In this document: positions 28,946-37,025 of the stretch, piece by piece
Layout of the letters: each line of letters starts with the position of its first letter
Numbering within the stretch: the first letter of the stretch is position 1
DNA from: Myroides odoratus
GTDB taxonomy: Bacteria; Bacteroidota; Bacteroidia; Flavobacteriales; Flavobacteriaceae
DNA length: 64,000 nucleotides
Reading direction: 5' to 3'
Assembly: GCF_001549985.1 (NCBI RefSeq)
Contig: NZ_LROZ01000018.1
Span: 1 to 64,000 of the forward strand
Translations under genes and position numbers: made by a program
Notes under the pieces: generated by a model
The model's database searches: none
What the model saw: the letters and a program-made list of their open reading frames with translations, nothing else
Told to the model about the DNA's origin: nothing

Positions 28946-29806
28946 CTATAAAACTGCTTTTAAACTTAAATCCATATTGTAAACGGAATGTGTCAATGCG
29001 CCTGATGAAACAAAATCAACTCCGCAAAGTGCATATTCTCGTACTGTTTCTTCATTTATATTTCCAGAGGATTCCGTTTGACATTGATTTCCAATCAATT
29101 CCACTGCTTTCTTTGTGGTTTCAAAATCAAAGTTATCCAACAAAATACGATACACATTCTCACAGGCTAAAATCTGTTCTACTTCATTTAGATCACGTGC
29201 TTCAACAATAATTTTAAGCGCTTTGTTGTTGGCTTTCAAATACGCATTTGTTTTTTCAATTGCCTCTTTTATTCCTCCAGCAAAGTCAATGTGATTATCT
29301 TTCAGCATAATCATATCATACAAAGCAAAACGGTGATTTTCACCCCCAGCAATTTTTACTGCCCATTTTTCAATCGCACGAATACCAGGTGTGGTTTTTC
29401 TTGTATCTAATATTTTGGTTCCAGTTCCTTCTAACAAATCGACAAAAACACGGGTTTTCGTTGCAATAGCACTCATGCGTTGCATAGCATTCAACATAAA
29501 ACGCTCTGCTTTTAAGATCGATTGAGAAGATCCTGCAACCGTAAGTACAATATCGCCTACTTTTACTGCTGTTCCATCTGGAATAAAAACTTCTACTGCT
29601 AACGTAGGATCTACATACTGTAAAATTAGCTGTGCAAATTCCACGCCGGCAATAATACCTGCTTCTTTGACTAATACTTGTGCTTTTCCTTTTGCATCAG
29701 CAGGAATACACGCCAATGAACTATGATCGCCATCTCCTACATCTTCGCGTATGGCATTAATGATAATCTGATTTAATTCAGCTTGAAATTGTTGTTCTGA
29801 AATCAT
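28946..29806 (-). CDS. nadC: Nicotinate-nucleotide diphosphorylase (quinolinate phosphoribosyltransferase)
   Basis: A 286-residue enzyme converting quinolinate and PRPP to nicotinate mononucleotide in de novo NAD synthesis. Diagnostic parts are EDVGDGDHSS near the start, the Arg/Lys-rich TRKTTPGIRAIEKWAV loop, the GGGxNHR-like GGENHRFALYDMIMLKDNH and the C-terminal SSGALTHS. Its ATG lies only 10 bp from a long hairpin followed by T residues, an unusual leader. Confidence 0.96.
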   Translation of the reverse strand: MISEQQFQAELNQIIINAIREDVGDGDHSSLACIPADAKGKAQVLVKEAGIIAGVEFAQLILQYVDPTLAVEVFIPDGTAVKVGDIVLTVAGSSQSILKAERFMLNAMQRMSAIATKTRVFVDLLEGTGTKILDTRKTTPGIRAIEKWAVKIAGGENHRFALYDMIMLKDNHIDFAGGIKEAIEKTNAYLKANNKALKIIVEARDLNEVEQILACENVYRILLDNFDFETTKKAVELIGNQCQTESSGNINEETVREYALCGVDFVSSGALTHSVYNMDLSLKAVL

Positions 29807-29816
29807 AAATAAAAAA

Positions 29817-29872
29817 TTTGCGATGCTAAAATAAGAAATGTTTTACAAGTGTTCTTATTTTAGCCTCGCAAA
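29817..29872 (-). terminator. Long 21-bp hairpin abutting nadC
   Basis: TTTGCGATGCTAAAATAAGAA (29817-29837) pairs with 29852-29872 at 20 of 21 positions around a 14-nt loop. On the minus strand six T residues follow, so it should terminate transcripts from the DJ-1/PfpI gene. It ends 10 nt before the nadC ATG, leaving almost no room for a separate nadC promoter. Confidence 0.7.
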
Positions 29873-29894
29873 CTAGGCTGTAGTATTCCTCTAC

Positions 29895-30470
29895 TTACCC
29901 TATTTTCACCCCTAAGAGTTTATAAAATTCACTCAAAATAGCAGGGTGTCCAGGCCATGCAGGTGAGGTTGTTAAATTTCCATCTGTAATTGCTTTATCC
30001 ACATCAATTTCCTTATAAGTACCACCTGCTACAACAATATCAGGTCCAATTGCTGGATAAGCTGTCAATGTTCTTCCTTTCAAAACCCCTGCTGGAGTTA
30101 GCACTTGAATACCGTGACAAATGGCTGCAATAGGTAAATTTTTCTCAAAAAAATACTGAACGATTTCAATCACTCGTTTATTTAATCGAATATATTCCGG
30201 GGCACGACCACCACATACGTATAATCCTGCATATTCCTCTAGTTTTACCTCATCAAAACTCTTGTTGATTACAAAGTTATGTCCTCTACTTTCTGCATAC
30301 GTTTGGAATCCAACAAAATCATGAATAGCTGTTGCAATGATATCATTCTTTTTCTTGCCTGGGCAAACCACATCTACTGCTACTCCAACGGATAATAGCG
30401 CTTGATAAGGAACCATTACTTCGTAATCTTCTACGAAATCACCTGCTAACATTAATACTTTTTTTGCCAT
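29895..30470 (-). CDS. DJ-1/PfpI family protein
   Basis: A 191-residue class I glutamine amidotransferase-like protein. It has the nucleophile elbow AAICHGIQVLTPAGVL with the reactive Cys, the early Glu in LAGDFVEDYEVMVP, and the GYTxxP-like VCGGRAPEYIRL loop. Family members act as deglycases, chaperones or peptidases; here the exact activity is unknown. It ends in front of the long nadC hairpin and is likely monocistronic. Confidence 0.9.
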   Translation of the reverse strand: MAKKVLMLAGDFVEDYEVMVPYQALLSVGVAVDVVCPGKKKNDIIATAIHDFVGFQTYAESRGHNFVINKSFDEVKLEEYAGLYVCGGRAPEYIRLNKRVIEIVQYFFEKNLPIAAICHGIQVLTPAGVLKGRTLTAYPAIGPDIVVAGGTYKEIDVDKAITDGNLTTSPAWPGHPAILSEFYKLLGVKIG

Positions 30471-30661
30471 AACTATTTTAAATTTGATTTAATACCTTCT
30501 AATGTACAAAATTCTATTCAATTCTAACAAAATCAAGACTTAAATTGTAATTTATAGTTGGAACTATCGGTGGAATAAAAATTTTTTACGTGCAAATGAC
30601 GAGGCGTATCACTATTTTGCCTTAACTTTAAATATTCTTTATTTATAAAAATTGTTTTCCG

Positions 30662-31159
30662 ATGAAAAAATTACTCTTTATTCTATGTGTAACAGTAGGC
30701 CTAGTAAGTTGTAATCAAAAAGTAGCTCCTCCTCAGACAGTAAATGTGAAGGATCAATTTACTATGGATATGCCTGCAACATTAGCAGTTATGACAGACC
30801 TTTATCCCGGTGCGGATATTCAGTATGGAAATACGTACAAACAAGTGTACCTTATAGCAAAAGAGTCACCTAAAACAGCAGATGAAGATTTCAAAACCTT
30901 TACGCAAAAAGCATTAGCGACTTACTCCAACAGACCTGATTATGAAATCGTCAAAGAAGACGAAGTTCGCATTAATGGTTTACCTGGAAAAATCTACCAT
31001 CTATCCATGTCACAAGAAGGAAACTTCATGTATATGATACAGGCTATGGTTGAGGGAAAAAAAGGAAATTACGAAATTATCGGTTGGACGATTGGTCAAA
31101 ACAAAGACTATCAAGGAGAAGAATTAATGAATATCATTTCGACTTTCAAAGAATTGTAA
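30662..31159 (+). CDS. Lipoprotein of unknown function
   Basis: A 165-residue lipoprotein with signal MKKLLFILCVTVGLVSC and Cys17. The mature protein reads like a small alpha/beta domain (FTMDMPATLAVMTDLYPGAD, VRINGLPGKIYHLSMS, IIGWTIGQNKDY) and recalls the PsbP/DcrB fold, in which a Gly-rich strand pair and a final helix IISTFKEL are typical. I cannot assign a function. A strong terminator follows, so the gene stands alone. Confidence 0.75.
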   Translation: MKKLLFILCVTVGLVSCNQKVAPPQTVNVKDQFTMDMPATLAVMTDLYPGADIQYGNTYKQVYLIAKESPKTADEDFKTFTQKALATYSNRPDYEIVKEDEVRINGLPGKIYHLSMSQEGNFMYMIQAMVEGKKGNYEIIGWTIGQNKDYQGEELMNIISTFKEL

Positions 31160-31168
31160 CATCCAAAC

Positions 31169-31207
31169 AAAAAACGAGGCTACCCCAAAAAGGCAGCCTC
31201 GTTTTTT
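31169..31207 (+). terminator. Terminator after the 30662 lipoprotein gene
   Basis: AAAAAACGAGGCT pairs perfectly with AGCCTCGTTTTTT across a 13-nt loop, 10 nt beyond the stop codon. Confidence 0.88.
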
Positions 31208-31510
31208 GTTTGTACACCCGCTGCAACACCTATTAGCTAGCTGGAACATGAAACTAGGTTACGTCTAGGATGTGTCTATAAAAAGGGCCTGTCTTTATGG
31301 ACATACTATGGACACATTATGGACGCACTATGGACGTACCCCCTTTCACGCATGATAAATCCTCCTTCCATTAACAGAAGTTTTCAACAAAAAAAGCCTT
31401 TTTTATTCCAAAAGACATCTATTTAAAAACATATTCAAAGGAATAAGCGTCATTATTTCACAAAAAACGCTTATTTATAACTTTTTAACATTCAGTATTT
31501 TAATAAACTA
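31208..31510. other. Gene-free spacer upstream of yceI
   Basis: No coding frame is evident. It contains the four-copy 11-bp repeat at 31296-31339, about 215 bp before the yceI -33 element. Confidence 0.6.
31296..31339. repeat. Four tandem 11-bp repeats (TATGGACxxAC)
   Basis: Consecutive units are TATGGACATAC, TATGGACACAT, TATGGACGCAC and TATGGACGTAC. The TATGGAC core is invariant while the last four bases vary. An 11-bp period places each core on nearly the same DNA face. Confidence 0.92.
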
Positions 31511-31540
31511 TTGTATATCCATTTTAGTATTGTACATTTG
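31511..31540 (+). promoter_or_regulatory. Promoter of yceI
   Basis: TTG (31511-31513), a 19-nt spacer and TACATTTG (31533-31540): a full match to the Bacteroidota primary promoter, 23 nt before the ATG. Confidence 0.8.
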
Positions 31541-31563
31541 AACAAACAAAATAGCGAATTAAC

Positions 31564-32262
31564 ATGAAAAAAATTTTATTATCATTGGCAGTAGTTGCTA
31601 CTCTTTCATTAGCATCATGTGGAAATAAAAATGCTGATAAAGCTACAACTACAGCAGAACAAGAAGTTGCAGTAGAACAAGGAGACAAATATGCTGTAAA
31701 CTTAACAGACAGTAAAGTAACTTGGAAAGTAGGACACAAAGGTGGATTAAACCCACGTTTTGGAACTTTAGCTTTATCTGCTGGAGACATTGCAATTGAC
31801 GCTAATGGATTAAACGCAGGTTCATACACAATAGACATGCACGCACTACAAGTTGATCGTGCTTCTGTTGATGCTGATGAGGATACTCAAAAATTAGGTG
31901 GACACTTAAAAAGTCCTGATTTCTTCGACGTAGAGAAAAACCCTACAGTTGATTTCAAAATCACTAAAGTTGAAGATTTTGACGCTGCAAAACACACAAG
32001 TACAATTGAAGGTGCAAACAAAATCGTAAGCGGAAACTTAACAATTTTAGGTAAAACAGTAAACATCACTTTCCCTGCTAAAATTACAGTAGAAAATGGT
32101 AAAGCGGTTATGGATGCTTCATTTATTGCTGACCGTACAGAATGGGGATTAGTTTTCGGTACTACAGATAAAGATTCTGGTGCTGCTCTTAACCCAGCTG
32201 ATTGGGCAATTAGTAAAGATATGGAAATTGGAATTCACTTAGTTGCTGACAAAGTAAACTAA
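31564..32262 (+). CDS. YceI-family lipoprotein
   Basis: A 232-residue lipoprotein with signal MKKILLSLAVVATLSLASC, a low-complexity Ala/Thr/Glu linker and a YceI lipocalin-like domain from about residue 45: VTWKVGHKGGLNPRFGTLAL, GGHLKSPDFFDVEKNPTVDF and the C-terminal NPADWAISKDMEIGIHL. YceI proteins bind isoprenoid or fatty-acid-like lipids in the periplasm. The codons are well adapted and the promoter is consensus, suggesting strong expression. It stands alone with its own terminator. Confidence 0.92.
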   Translation: MKKILLSLAVVATLSLASCGNKNADKATTTAEQEVAVEQGDKYAVNLTDSKVTWKVGHKGGLNPRFGTLALSAGDIAIDANGLNAGSYTIDMHALQVDRASVDADEDTQKLGGHLKSPDFFDVEKNPTVDFKITKVEDFDAAKHTSTIEGANKIVSGNLTILGKTVNITFPAKITVENGKAVMDASFIADRTEWGLVFGTTDKDSGAALNPADWAISKDMEIGIHLVADKVN

Positions 32263-32283
32263 TAATCCATTTTAAATTATACC

Positions 32284-32315
32284 AAAAGAGGATGTCTATG
32301 TGGACATCCTCTTTT
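32284..32315 (+). terminator. Terminator of yceI
   Basis: AAAAGAGGATGTC pairs with GACATCCTCTTTT around a 6-nt loop and is followed by T residues, 21 nt after the stop codon. Confidence 0.9.
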
Positions 32316-32444
32316 TTTATTCAAACTACTCCCTCTTTGATTTATTTGAGTTGTATTCAAGCGAATTGCCATTCGCTTCTACATTTTTGTATGTTCTAAA
32401 AATGATCGAAGTCCAATTCCCTTCTTCTTTCCAAAATAAATCAA

Positions 32445-32452
32445 TACTTTTG
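32445..32452 (+). promoter_or_regulatory. -7 element (TACTTTTG) of ypdA
   Basis: An exact TAnnTTTG match 41 nt before the ypdA start; no good TTG at the usual distance. Confidence 0.45.
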
Positions 32453-32493
32453 TTTGAAAGACTACCTAAATCGCCTGATTCGGGTTTATTTAC

Positions 32494-33468
32494 ATGAAGA
32501 TGAAACATATAGACGTACTAATTATTGGAGGTGGCCCCATAGGAATTGCTTGTGGTATTGAGGCTAAAAAAGCAGGATTATCCTATCTTATTATTGAAAA
32601 AGGTTGTTTGGTCAATTCACTGTATCATTATCCAATCAACATGCAATTTTTCTCTACTTCAGAGCTATTAGAACTCGATCATATTCCCTTTATTAGTGCA
32701 GAAAATAAACCGAGACGCAAAGAAGCTTTGGAATACTATAGACGGGTAGCACATCTTCATGAGTTATCTATTCACTTATTTGAAACCGTATTAGGAGTTA
32801 ACAAGCAACTGGAAGGTCATTTTATAGTAGAGACATCTAAAAGTAAATATAGCGCTTCACACGTTGTTGTCGCTACCGGTTTTTATGATTTCCCAAATCT
32901 CTTGCATATTCCAGGAGAAGATCTACCTAAGGTTTCGCATTATTACAATGATCCGCATTATTATGCCAATATGGAAGTTGTGGTAGTTGGAGCAAGTAAT
33001 TCTTCTGTAGATGCAGCATTAGAATGCTATCGAAAAGGAGCTAAAGTAACCATGATAGTTCGAGATACCGCTATTAGTTCACACGTAAAATATTGGGTAA
33101 AACCCGACATTGAAAACCGAATTGCCGAAGGTTCTATTCAGGTCTATTACAACAGTCAATTGACAGCTATTACCCCCTCTACCGTTACTCTAAAACGAGC
33201 AGGCGAATCAATAACACTATCGAATGATTTTGTTTTAGCCTTGACGGGGTATCGTCCAGATTTCGATTTCTTGCGCAAACTGGGGATTACCACTCAAAAT
33301 GAGGATGATTTATTACCTAACTTCCATGCAGAAACGATGGAAACCAATATTGCTAACTTATACTTAGCAGGGGTAGTCTGTGGAGGATTGAATACCCATA
33401 CCTGGTTCATTGAAAACTCAAGAATTCACGCCAATATGATTGTAAAGCACATCCTCGAAAAAAAATAA
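32494..33468 (+). CDS. ypdA: YpdA-family bacillithiol disulfide reductase
   Basis: A 324-residue FAD/NADPH oxidoreductase. The FAD fold is at IIGGGPIGIACGIEAKKAG, the NADPH fold at VVVVGASNSSVDAALECYR, and LYLAGVVCGGLNTHTWFIEN holds the conserved C-terminal segment, including the Cys-Gly-Gly patch and Asn. YpdA recycles oxidised bacillithiol, the low-molecular-weight thiol used by Bacteroidota. Two starts two codons apart (32494 and 32500) are both possible. It is convergent with a Fur-family gene only 5 bp away. Confidence 0.9.
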   Translation: MKMKHIDVLIIGGGPIGIACGIEAKKAGLSYLIIEKGCLVNSLYHYPINMQFFSTSELLELDHIPFISAENKPRRKEALEYYRRVAHLHELSIHLFETVLGVNKQLEGHFIVETSKSKYSASHVVVATGFYDFPNLLHIPGEDLPKVSHYYNDPHYYANMEVVVVGASNSSVDAALECYRKGAKVTMIVRDTAISSHVKYWVKPDIENRIAEGSIQVYYNSQLTAITPSTVTLKRAGESITLSNDFVLALTGYRPDFDFLRKLGITTQNEDDLLPNFHAETMETNIANLYLAGVVCGGLNTHTWFIENSRIHANMIVKHILEKK

Positions 33469-33473
33469 AATAG

Positions 33474-33884
33474 TTACGCTTTGCATACCTGACATATTCC
33501 ATGTGCAATAACTTCGATGTCACTCAATTCAAATCCCGCTGGAATTTCAATCGTAGGAATAGCAACCTGAGTTAAACAAATTGTCTTTTTGCATTGTTTG
33601 CAAATGAAGTGCAAATGGGTATCGCGGTGGTTATCTTCAGAACAATGAGAAGAGCATAACGCATATTGTGTAACATTATTCGCCGTAATACTGTGCAGTA
33701 GTCCTTTACTTTCAAAGGTCTTTACTGTGCGGTAAATCGTCACCCGATCCGATTGATCAAAGCTATTTTCAATATCCGCTAACGATACAGCTCCTTGCTG
33801 TTGCTTTAAAAATTTAAGCACTAGGATTCGCATAGCTGTGGGTTTAATGTTTTTGGCAAGTAACGCTTCTTCAATATTCTTCAT
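33474..33884 (-). CDS. Fur-family metalloregulator (Zur/PerR type)
   Basis: A 136-residue regulator with a winged helix (KPTAMRILVLKFLKQQQGAV, DRVTIYRTVKTFESKGLLHS) and a dimerisation domain with the HLHFICKQCKKTICL zinc site and a second CQVC near the end. The arrangement of His, Asp and Cys fits Fur-family zinc or iron sensors; I cannot tell Zur from PerR. The frame extends to 33905, but a consensus -7 element at 33907-33914 would leave no leader, so Met at 33884 is preferred. Confidence 0.88.
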   Translation of the reverse strand: MKNIEEALLAKNIKPTAMRILVLKFLKQQQGAVSLADIENSFDQSDRVTIYRTVKTFESKGLLHSITANNVTQYALCSSHCSEDNHRDTHLHFICKQCKKTICLTQVAIPTIEIPAGFELSDIEVIAHGICQVCKA

Positions 33885-33906
33885 CTCGCTGACCTTTTGA
33901 TTCACT

Positions 33907-33914
33907 CAAAGATA
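33907..33914 (-). promoter_or_regulatory. -7 element (TATCTTTG) of the Fur-family gene
   Basis: An exact TAnnTTTG on the minus strand, 23 nt upstream of the chosen ATG. It supports the shorter protein start. Confidence 0.5.
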
Positions 33915-34301
33915 AGCATTGTTCCTTAATTCAGTCCATTGAAAAAACGGTAATTAATGGTACTTTTTACTTAAATGCCCCATACTTAGGTCTTCTTTCT
34001 CTTGATAATCAATCCTTTCTGTTTCCTTCTTTTTGTCCAAACAAACAAGAACCGCATTGAAATTCAGCAAAAAATACAATAAAAAAACAGGTCCCTTCCT
34101 TTACTATCAGTTTTTCCTGATTTTTATCGCAAAAACTATAAATAAAACATATATTTATTTTTTTTAGATTCTTTTCCAATAAAAAGGAAAAGACCTAAAG
34201 TAAAGGTATAATTTTTGTATGATTCATTATCTTATCCTTTACCATAGTTCAACTGTTTGATAAAATAAAGTAAAAAAACAAAACAATAAATTTTAAACAA
34301 A
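33915..34301. other. Intergenic region between the Fur-family gene and the permease
   Basis: This divergent spacer holds no gene. It has a CTTTTCC/GGAAAAG hairpin (34171-34192) and a short ATCAG/CTGAT stem with T-run near 34110, which could form part of a permease leader. No classic T-box or riboswitch is recognisable. Confidence 0.5.
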
Positions 34302-35498
34302 ATGCAAAAATTAATCGGAAGTATTCTTATTGTAGCAGGAACTACAATAGGCGCAGGAATGTTAGCAATGCCCATCATATCGGCCAATGTAGGTTTTTTA
34401 TTTATGGCGTTCATCTTATTCTGTATCTGGTTTGCTATGTTTTATACTTCCGTTTTGCTAGTAAATGTCTATCGATACAATGATATGTCAGCGGGTTTTA
34501 ATACACTAACATTAAAGTATTTAGGAAAATCTGGCGCTTATATTACTGGTTTGAGTATGCTCACCTTGATGTATGCCTTAGTCAGTGCGTATATTGCAGG
34601 GGGTGGAGATATTGTAAGAACCAACCTAAAACAGGGGTTGGGTATTGAGGTTTCCCCTCAACTCAGTGCAATTCTATTTACTCTAATTTTCGGGGGAATT
34701 ATTGCTTTTGGTACAAGAGCTGTAGATTATAGCACCAAAGTCATATTCTCTATTAAGATCCTTTGCTTATGCTTGGTCTTAGGGCTTTTACTACCTCATA
34801 TTGAAATGGCTTATTTGAGTTATATTCCTCAAAGTCCACTCCCTGTCTTGGCTACAATTCCCATTATTTTCACTTCGTTTGGATTTAGTGTGGTTATCCC
34901 GAGTTTAGTCAAATACTTGGATGGAAATTTACGCCAGCTCAAATGGGTCTTTTTTATTGGTAGTATCATCCCCTTACTTCTATATTTAATTTGGGAATTG
35001 ACGATTTTAGGTAATATAGAAAGTAGCGTTTTCAGCGAAATATTGAAAAATAATGCAGGATTAGAAGGATTACTCGTATCAATTAAAGAAATTAATAGCT
35101 CCCCTTTCATCAAGATTGCATTTACCATTTTTGCTGCTGCTGCAATTCTAACTTCATTTTGGGGAGTTGCCTTAGCTCTAAATGATTACATCAAAGATTT
35201 AGCAAAAGATCGCCCCAAAATCAAACACAACGTAAGTGCGTTTATTTTGACTTTCTTACCTCCAATCCTATTTGCTTTATTTTATCCTGATGGATTTGTT
35301 ATTGCCTTGGGGTATGCCTCGATTTCATTGGTGATTTTAGCTTTAATTATCCCGATGCTGATGCTGCAAAAAGCAAAGAAAATAGCAGGCGAAAAGACAT
35401 CGATGCTCCAGTATATTATCTATGGTTTTCTGTGGGTTTTATCTTTATTAATTGTGGTTTTACAGTTTTTATTAGCTTTTGAAGTACTACCGTCTTAA
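34302..35498 (+). CDS. Aromatic amino acid permease (TyrP/Mtr type)
   Basis: A 398-residue inner membrane transporter with eleven hydrophobic helices. The N-terminal signature GSILIVAGTTIGAGMLAMPI is characteristic of the hydroxy/aromatic amino acid permease family (TyrP, Mtr, TnaB). It probably imports tyrosine or tryptophan with protons; the substrate cannot be refined. It stands alone between a long divergent spacer and a bidirectional terminator. Confidence 0.9.
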   Translation: MQKLIGSILIVAGTTIGAGMLAMPIISANVGFLFMAFILFCIWFAMFYTSVLLVNVYRYNDMSAGFNTLTLKYLGKSGAYITGLSMLTLMYALVSAYIAGGGDIVRTNLKQGLGIEVSPQLSAILFTLIFGGIIAFGTRAVDYSTKVIFSIKILCLCLVLGLLLPHIEMAYLSYIPQSPLPVLATIPIIFTSFGFSVVIPSLVKYLDGNLRQLKWVFFIGSIIPLLLYLIWELTILGNIESSVFSEILKNNAGLEGLLVSIKEINSSPFIKIAFTIFAAAAILTSFWGVALALNDYIKDLAKDRPKIKHNVSAFILTFLPPILFALFYPDGFVIALGYASISLVILALIIPMLMLQKAKKIAGEKTSMLQYIIYGFLWVLSLLIVVLQFLLAFEVLPS

Positions 35499-35510
35499 GA
35501 ACAAAATAAA

Positions 35511-35544
35511 AAAAAAGGAGTAGGTTAATCCCTACTCCTTTTTT
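35511..35544. terminator. Bidirectional terminator between permease and tcdA
   Basis: AAAAAAGGAGTAGG pairs with CCTACTCCTTTTTT around a 6-nt loop; the two genes converge here. Confidence 0.9.
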
Positions 35545-35555
35545 GCTTCTTATTT

Positions 35556-36272
35556 TTATTTCGACAATAAATAGCGAATTACATTTTCTGCAGCATGTAA
35601 ACCAAATAAGGCTGGCATCCAGCTATTCGTTCCAAAGAACGACTTTTTATAGTTTGAACCATCTGTCATTTTCAAACTGCTTTCATCAGGTTTTTCTGTT
35701 GAAAAAATGGCCTTTACACCAGAAGAAATCCCTTCTTTCTTTAAGCGTTTGCGGATTTGTTTCGCCAACGGACATACATCTGTTTTACTAATATCTTTGA
35801 CAACGATTTTAGAAGCTAACATCTTTCCTCCAGCTCCCATAGCACTAATTACTTTCACGCGTTTGCGCTTCGCAGCTAAAATCAAATTAATTTTAGGAGT
35901 GATACTGTCAATACAATCTAGTACATAATCATATTCTTCCGTGACCACCTCATGGGTGCGTTCTGGTGATAAAAACTCTTCTATACGCGTTAAGTTTAGC
36001 TCAGGATTAATATCCATCAAGCGATCTCCTACTATGTGTACTTTAGGTTTCCCTACTGTAGAATGCAACGCAGGTAATTGTCTGTTGATGTTTGTGATAT
36101 CCACCGTATCTCCATCGACAATGGTCATCTTCCCCACTCCTGCACGCGCTAAAAACTCAGCGGCAAATGATCCAACTCCTCCTAAGCCAACAACTAATAC
36201 GTTGGCGTTTTTTAATTTTTCTAATCCTTCTTCTTTAAAAAGTAAGGCTGCTCTTTCTTGCCAAATAGCCAT
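35556..36272 (-). CDS. tcdA: tRNA threonylcarbamoyladenosine dehydratase
   Basis: A 238-residue E1/ThiF-like ATPase that cyclises t6A37 of ANN-decoding tRNAs to ct6A. It has the nucleotide loop VVGLGGVGSFAAEFLARAGV, the Asp of MTIVDGDTVDITNINRQLPA, DYVLDCIDSITPKINLI and the TcdA-specific CPLAKQIRKRLKKEGI. The C-terminal membrane-anchoring helix of the E. coli form is short here. It lies 36 bp after tatD. Confidence 0.93.
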   Translation of the reverse strand: MAIWQERAALLFKEEGLEKLKNANVLVVGLGGVGSFAAEFLARAGVGKMTIVDGDTVDITNINRQLPALHSTVGKPKVHIVGDRLMDINPELNLTRIEEFLSPERTHEVVTEEYDYVLDCIDSITPKINLILAAKRKRVKVISAMGAGGKMLASKIVVKDISKTDVCPLAKQIRKRLKKEGISSGVKAIFSTEKPDESSLKMTDGSNYKKSFFGTNSWMPALFGLHAAENVIRYLLSK

Positions 36273-36308
36273 CTATCTCTTGTTATTAATCCCCCCTAAA
36301 GGTTACAA

Positions 36309-36950
36309 TTAGTATTCTTTACTCCATACCTGTTTAAAATTCGCTTCTATAACCTGTACAATATCAGGTTGTAGTTGCTCTGCCTGAGTGTATAACTCTG
36401 CGATAGAAACCGTTGCATCATCGTCTGTTTCTAAAAATAAAAAATCTTTAGGCACAGCCGCAAAAGTTTGCTGCAGTCGATTATTTCTCAGTAAAGCACT
36501 GCCAAATGATAGATAAAATCCGTTTTTCCACAAACTCTCAGCTACTTGTTGATGTTTATTAAACCCGTGAACAATAAGCGGAACCGTAATTTTCCATTTC
36601 TTTTTTAGTGCGATTATTTCTTGATAAGCAGAAACGACGTGCAAAATTACAGCTTTTTTATTTTTTTCTGCAAGAAGTAATTGTTTTACAACTACTTCTT
36701 CTTGAACATCCCAAGGGATATCGATTTTCTTATCCAAACCACACTCTCCTAAAGCCAAACAATTGGGATGATTTAGATTCGCTTCCAACCAATTTAATTG
36801 TTCTTCAATCTTAGCTTCTACAATATACCAAGGGTGAATACCCAACGAAAAATGCGGAATACTAAAATCGACCTTAGACAAGTCTTGATTAACTAGTTCT
36901 AAGGTATCCATGGAATATTGAGGATGATGCGTATGGATATTGTACTTCAT
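36309..36950 (-). CDS. TatD-family metal-dependent hydrolase
   Basis: A 213-residue member of the amidohydrolase-like TatD family, some 40 residues shorter than typical. The metal-binding His pair is in YNIHTHHPQYS, followed by FSLGIHPWYIV, CLALGECGLDKKID (Glu ligand), KAVILHVVSAYQE and LFLETDDDATVSI. TatD enzymes have 3' exonuclease activity on nucleic acids. The missing length comes from short loops, not an obvious truncation. It is followed closely by tcdA. Confidence 0.85.
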   Translation of the reverse strand: MKYNIHTHHPQYSMDTLELVNQDLSKVDFSIPHFSLGIHPWYIVEAKIEEQLNWLEANLNHPNCLALGECGLDKKIDIPWDVQEEVVVKQLLLAEKNKKAVILHVVSAYQEIIALKKKWKITVPLIVHGFNKHQQVAESLWKNGFYLSFGSALLRNNRLQQTFAAVPKDFLFLETDDDATVSIAELYTQAEQLQPDIVQVIEANFKQVWSKEY

Positions 36951-36966
36951 ACCAGCGAAGATAAAA

Positions 36967-37004
36967 AAAGGTCTTTGATTAGCCTATACTAACCAAAGAC
37001 CTTT
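36967..37004 (-). terminator. Terminator of valS
   Basis: AAAGGTCTTTG and TTAG pair with CTAA and CAAAGACCTTT (one A/C mismatch), with a leftward T-run, 20 nt after the valS stop. It separates valS from tatD. Confidence 0.85.
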
Positions 37005-37025
37005 AGATTCAATTTGTCTGTTTTC

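Noticed and set aside
33915..34301. T-box or riboswitch controlling the aromatic amino acid permease
   Set aside because: Only short hairpins are visible; no T-box bulge or known riboswitch core can be recognised.
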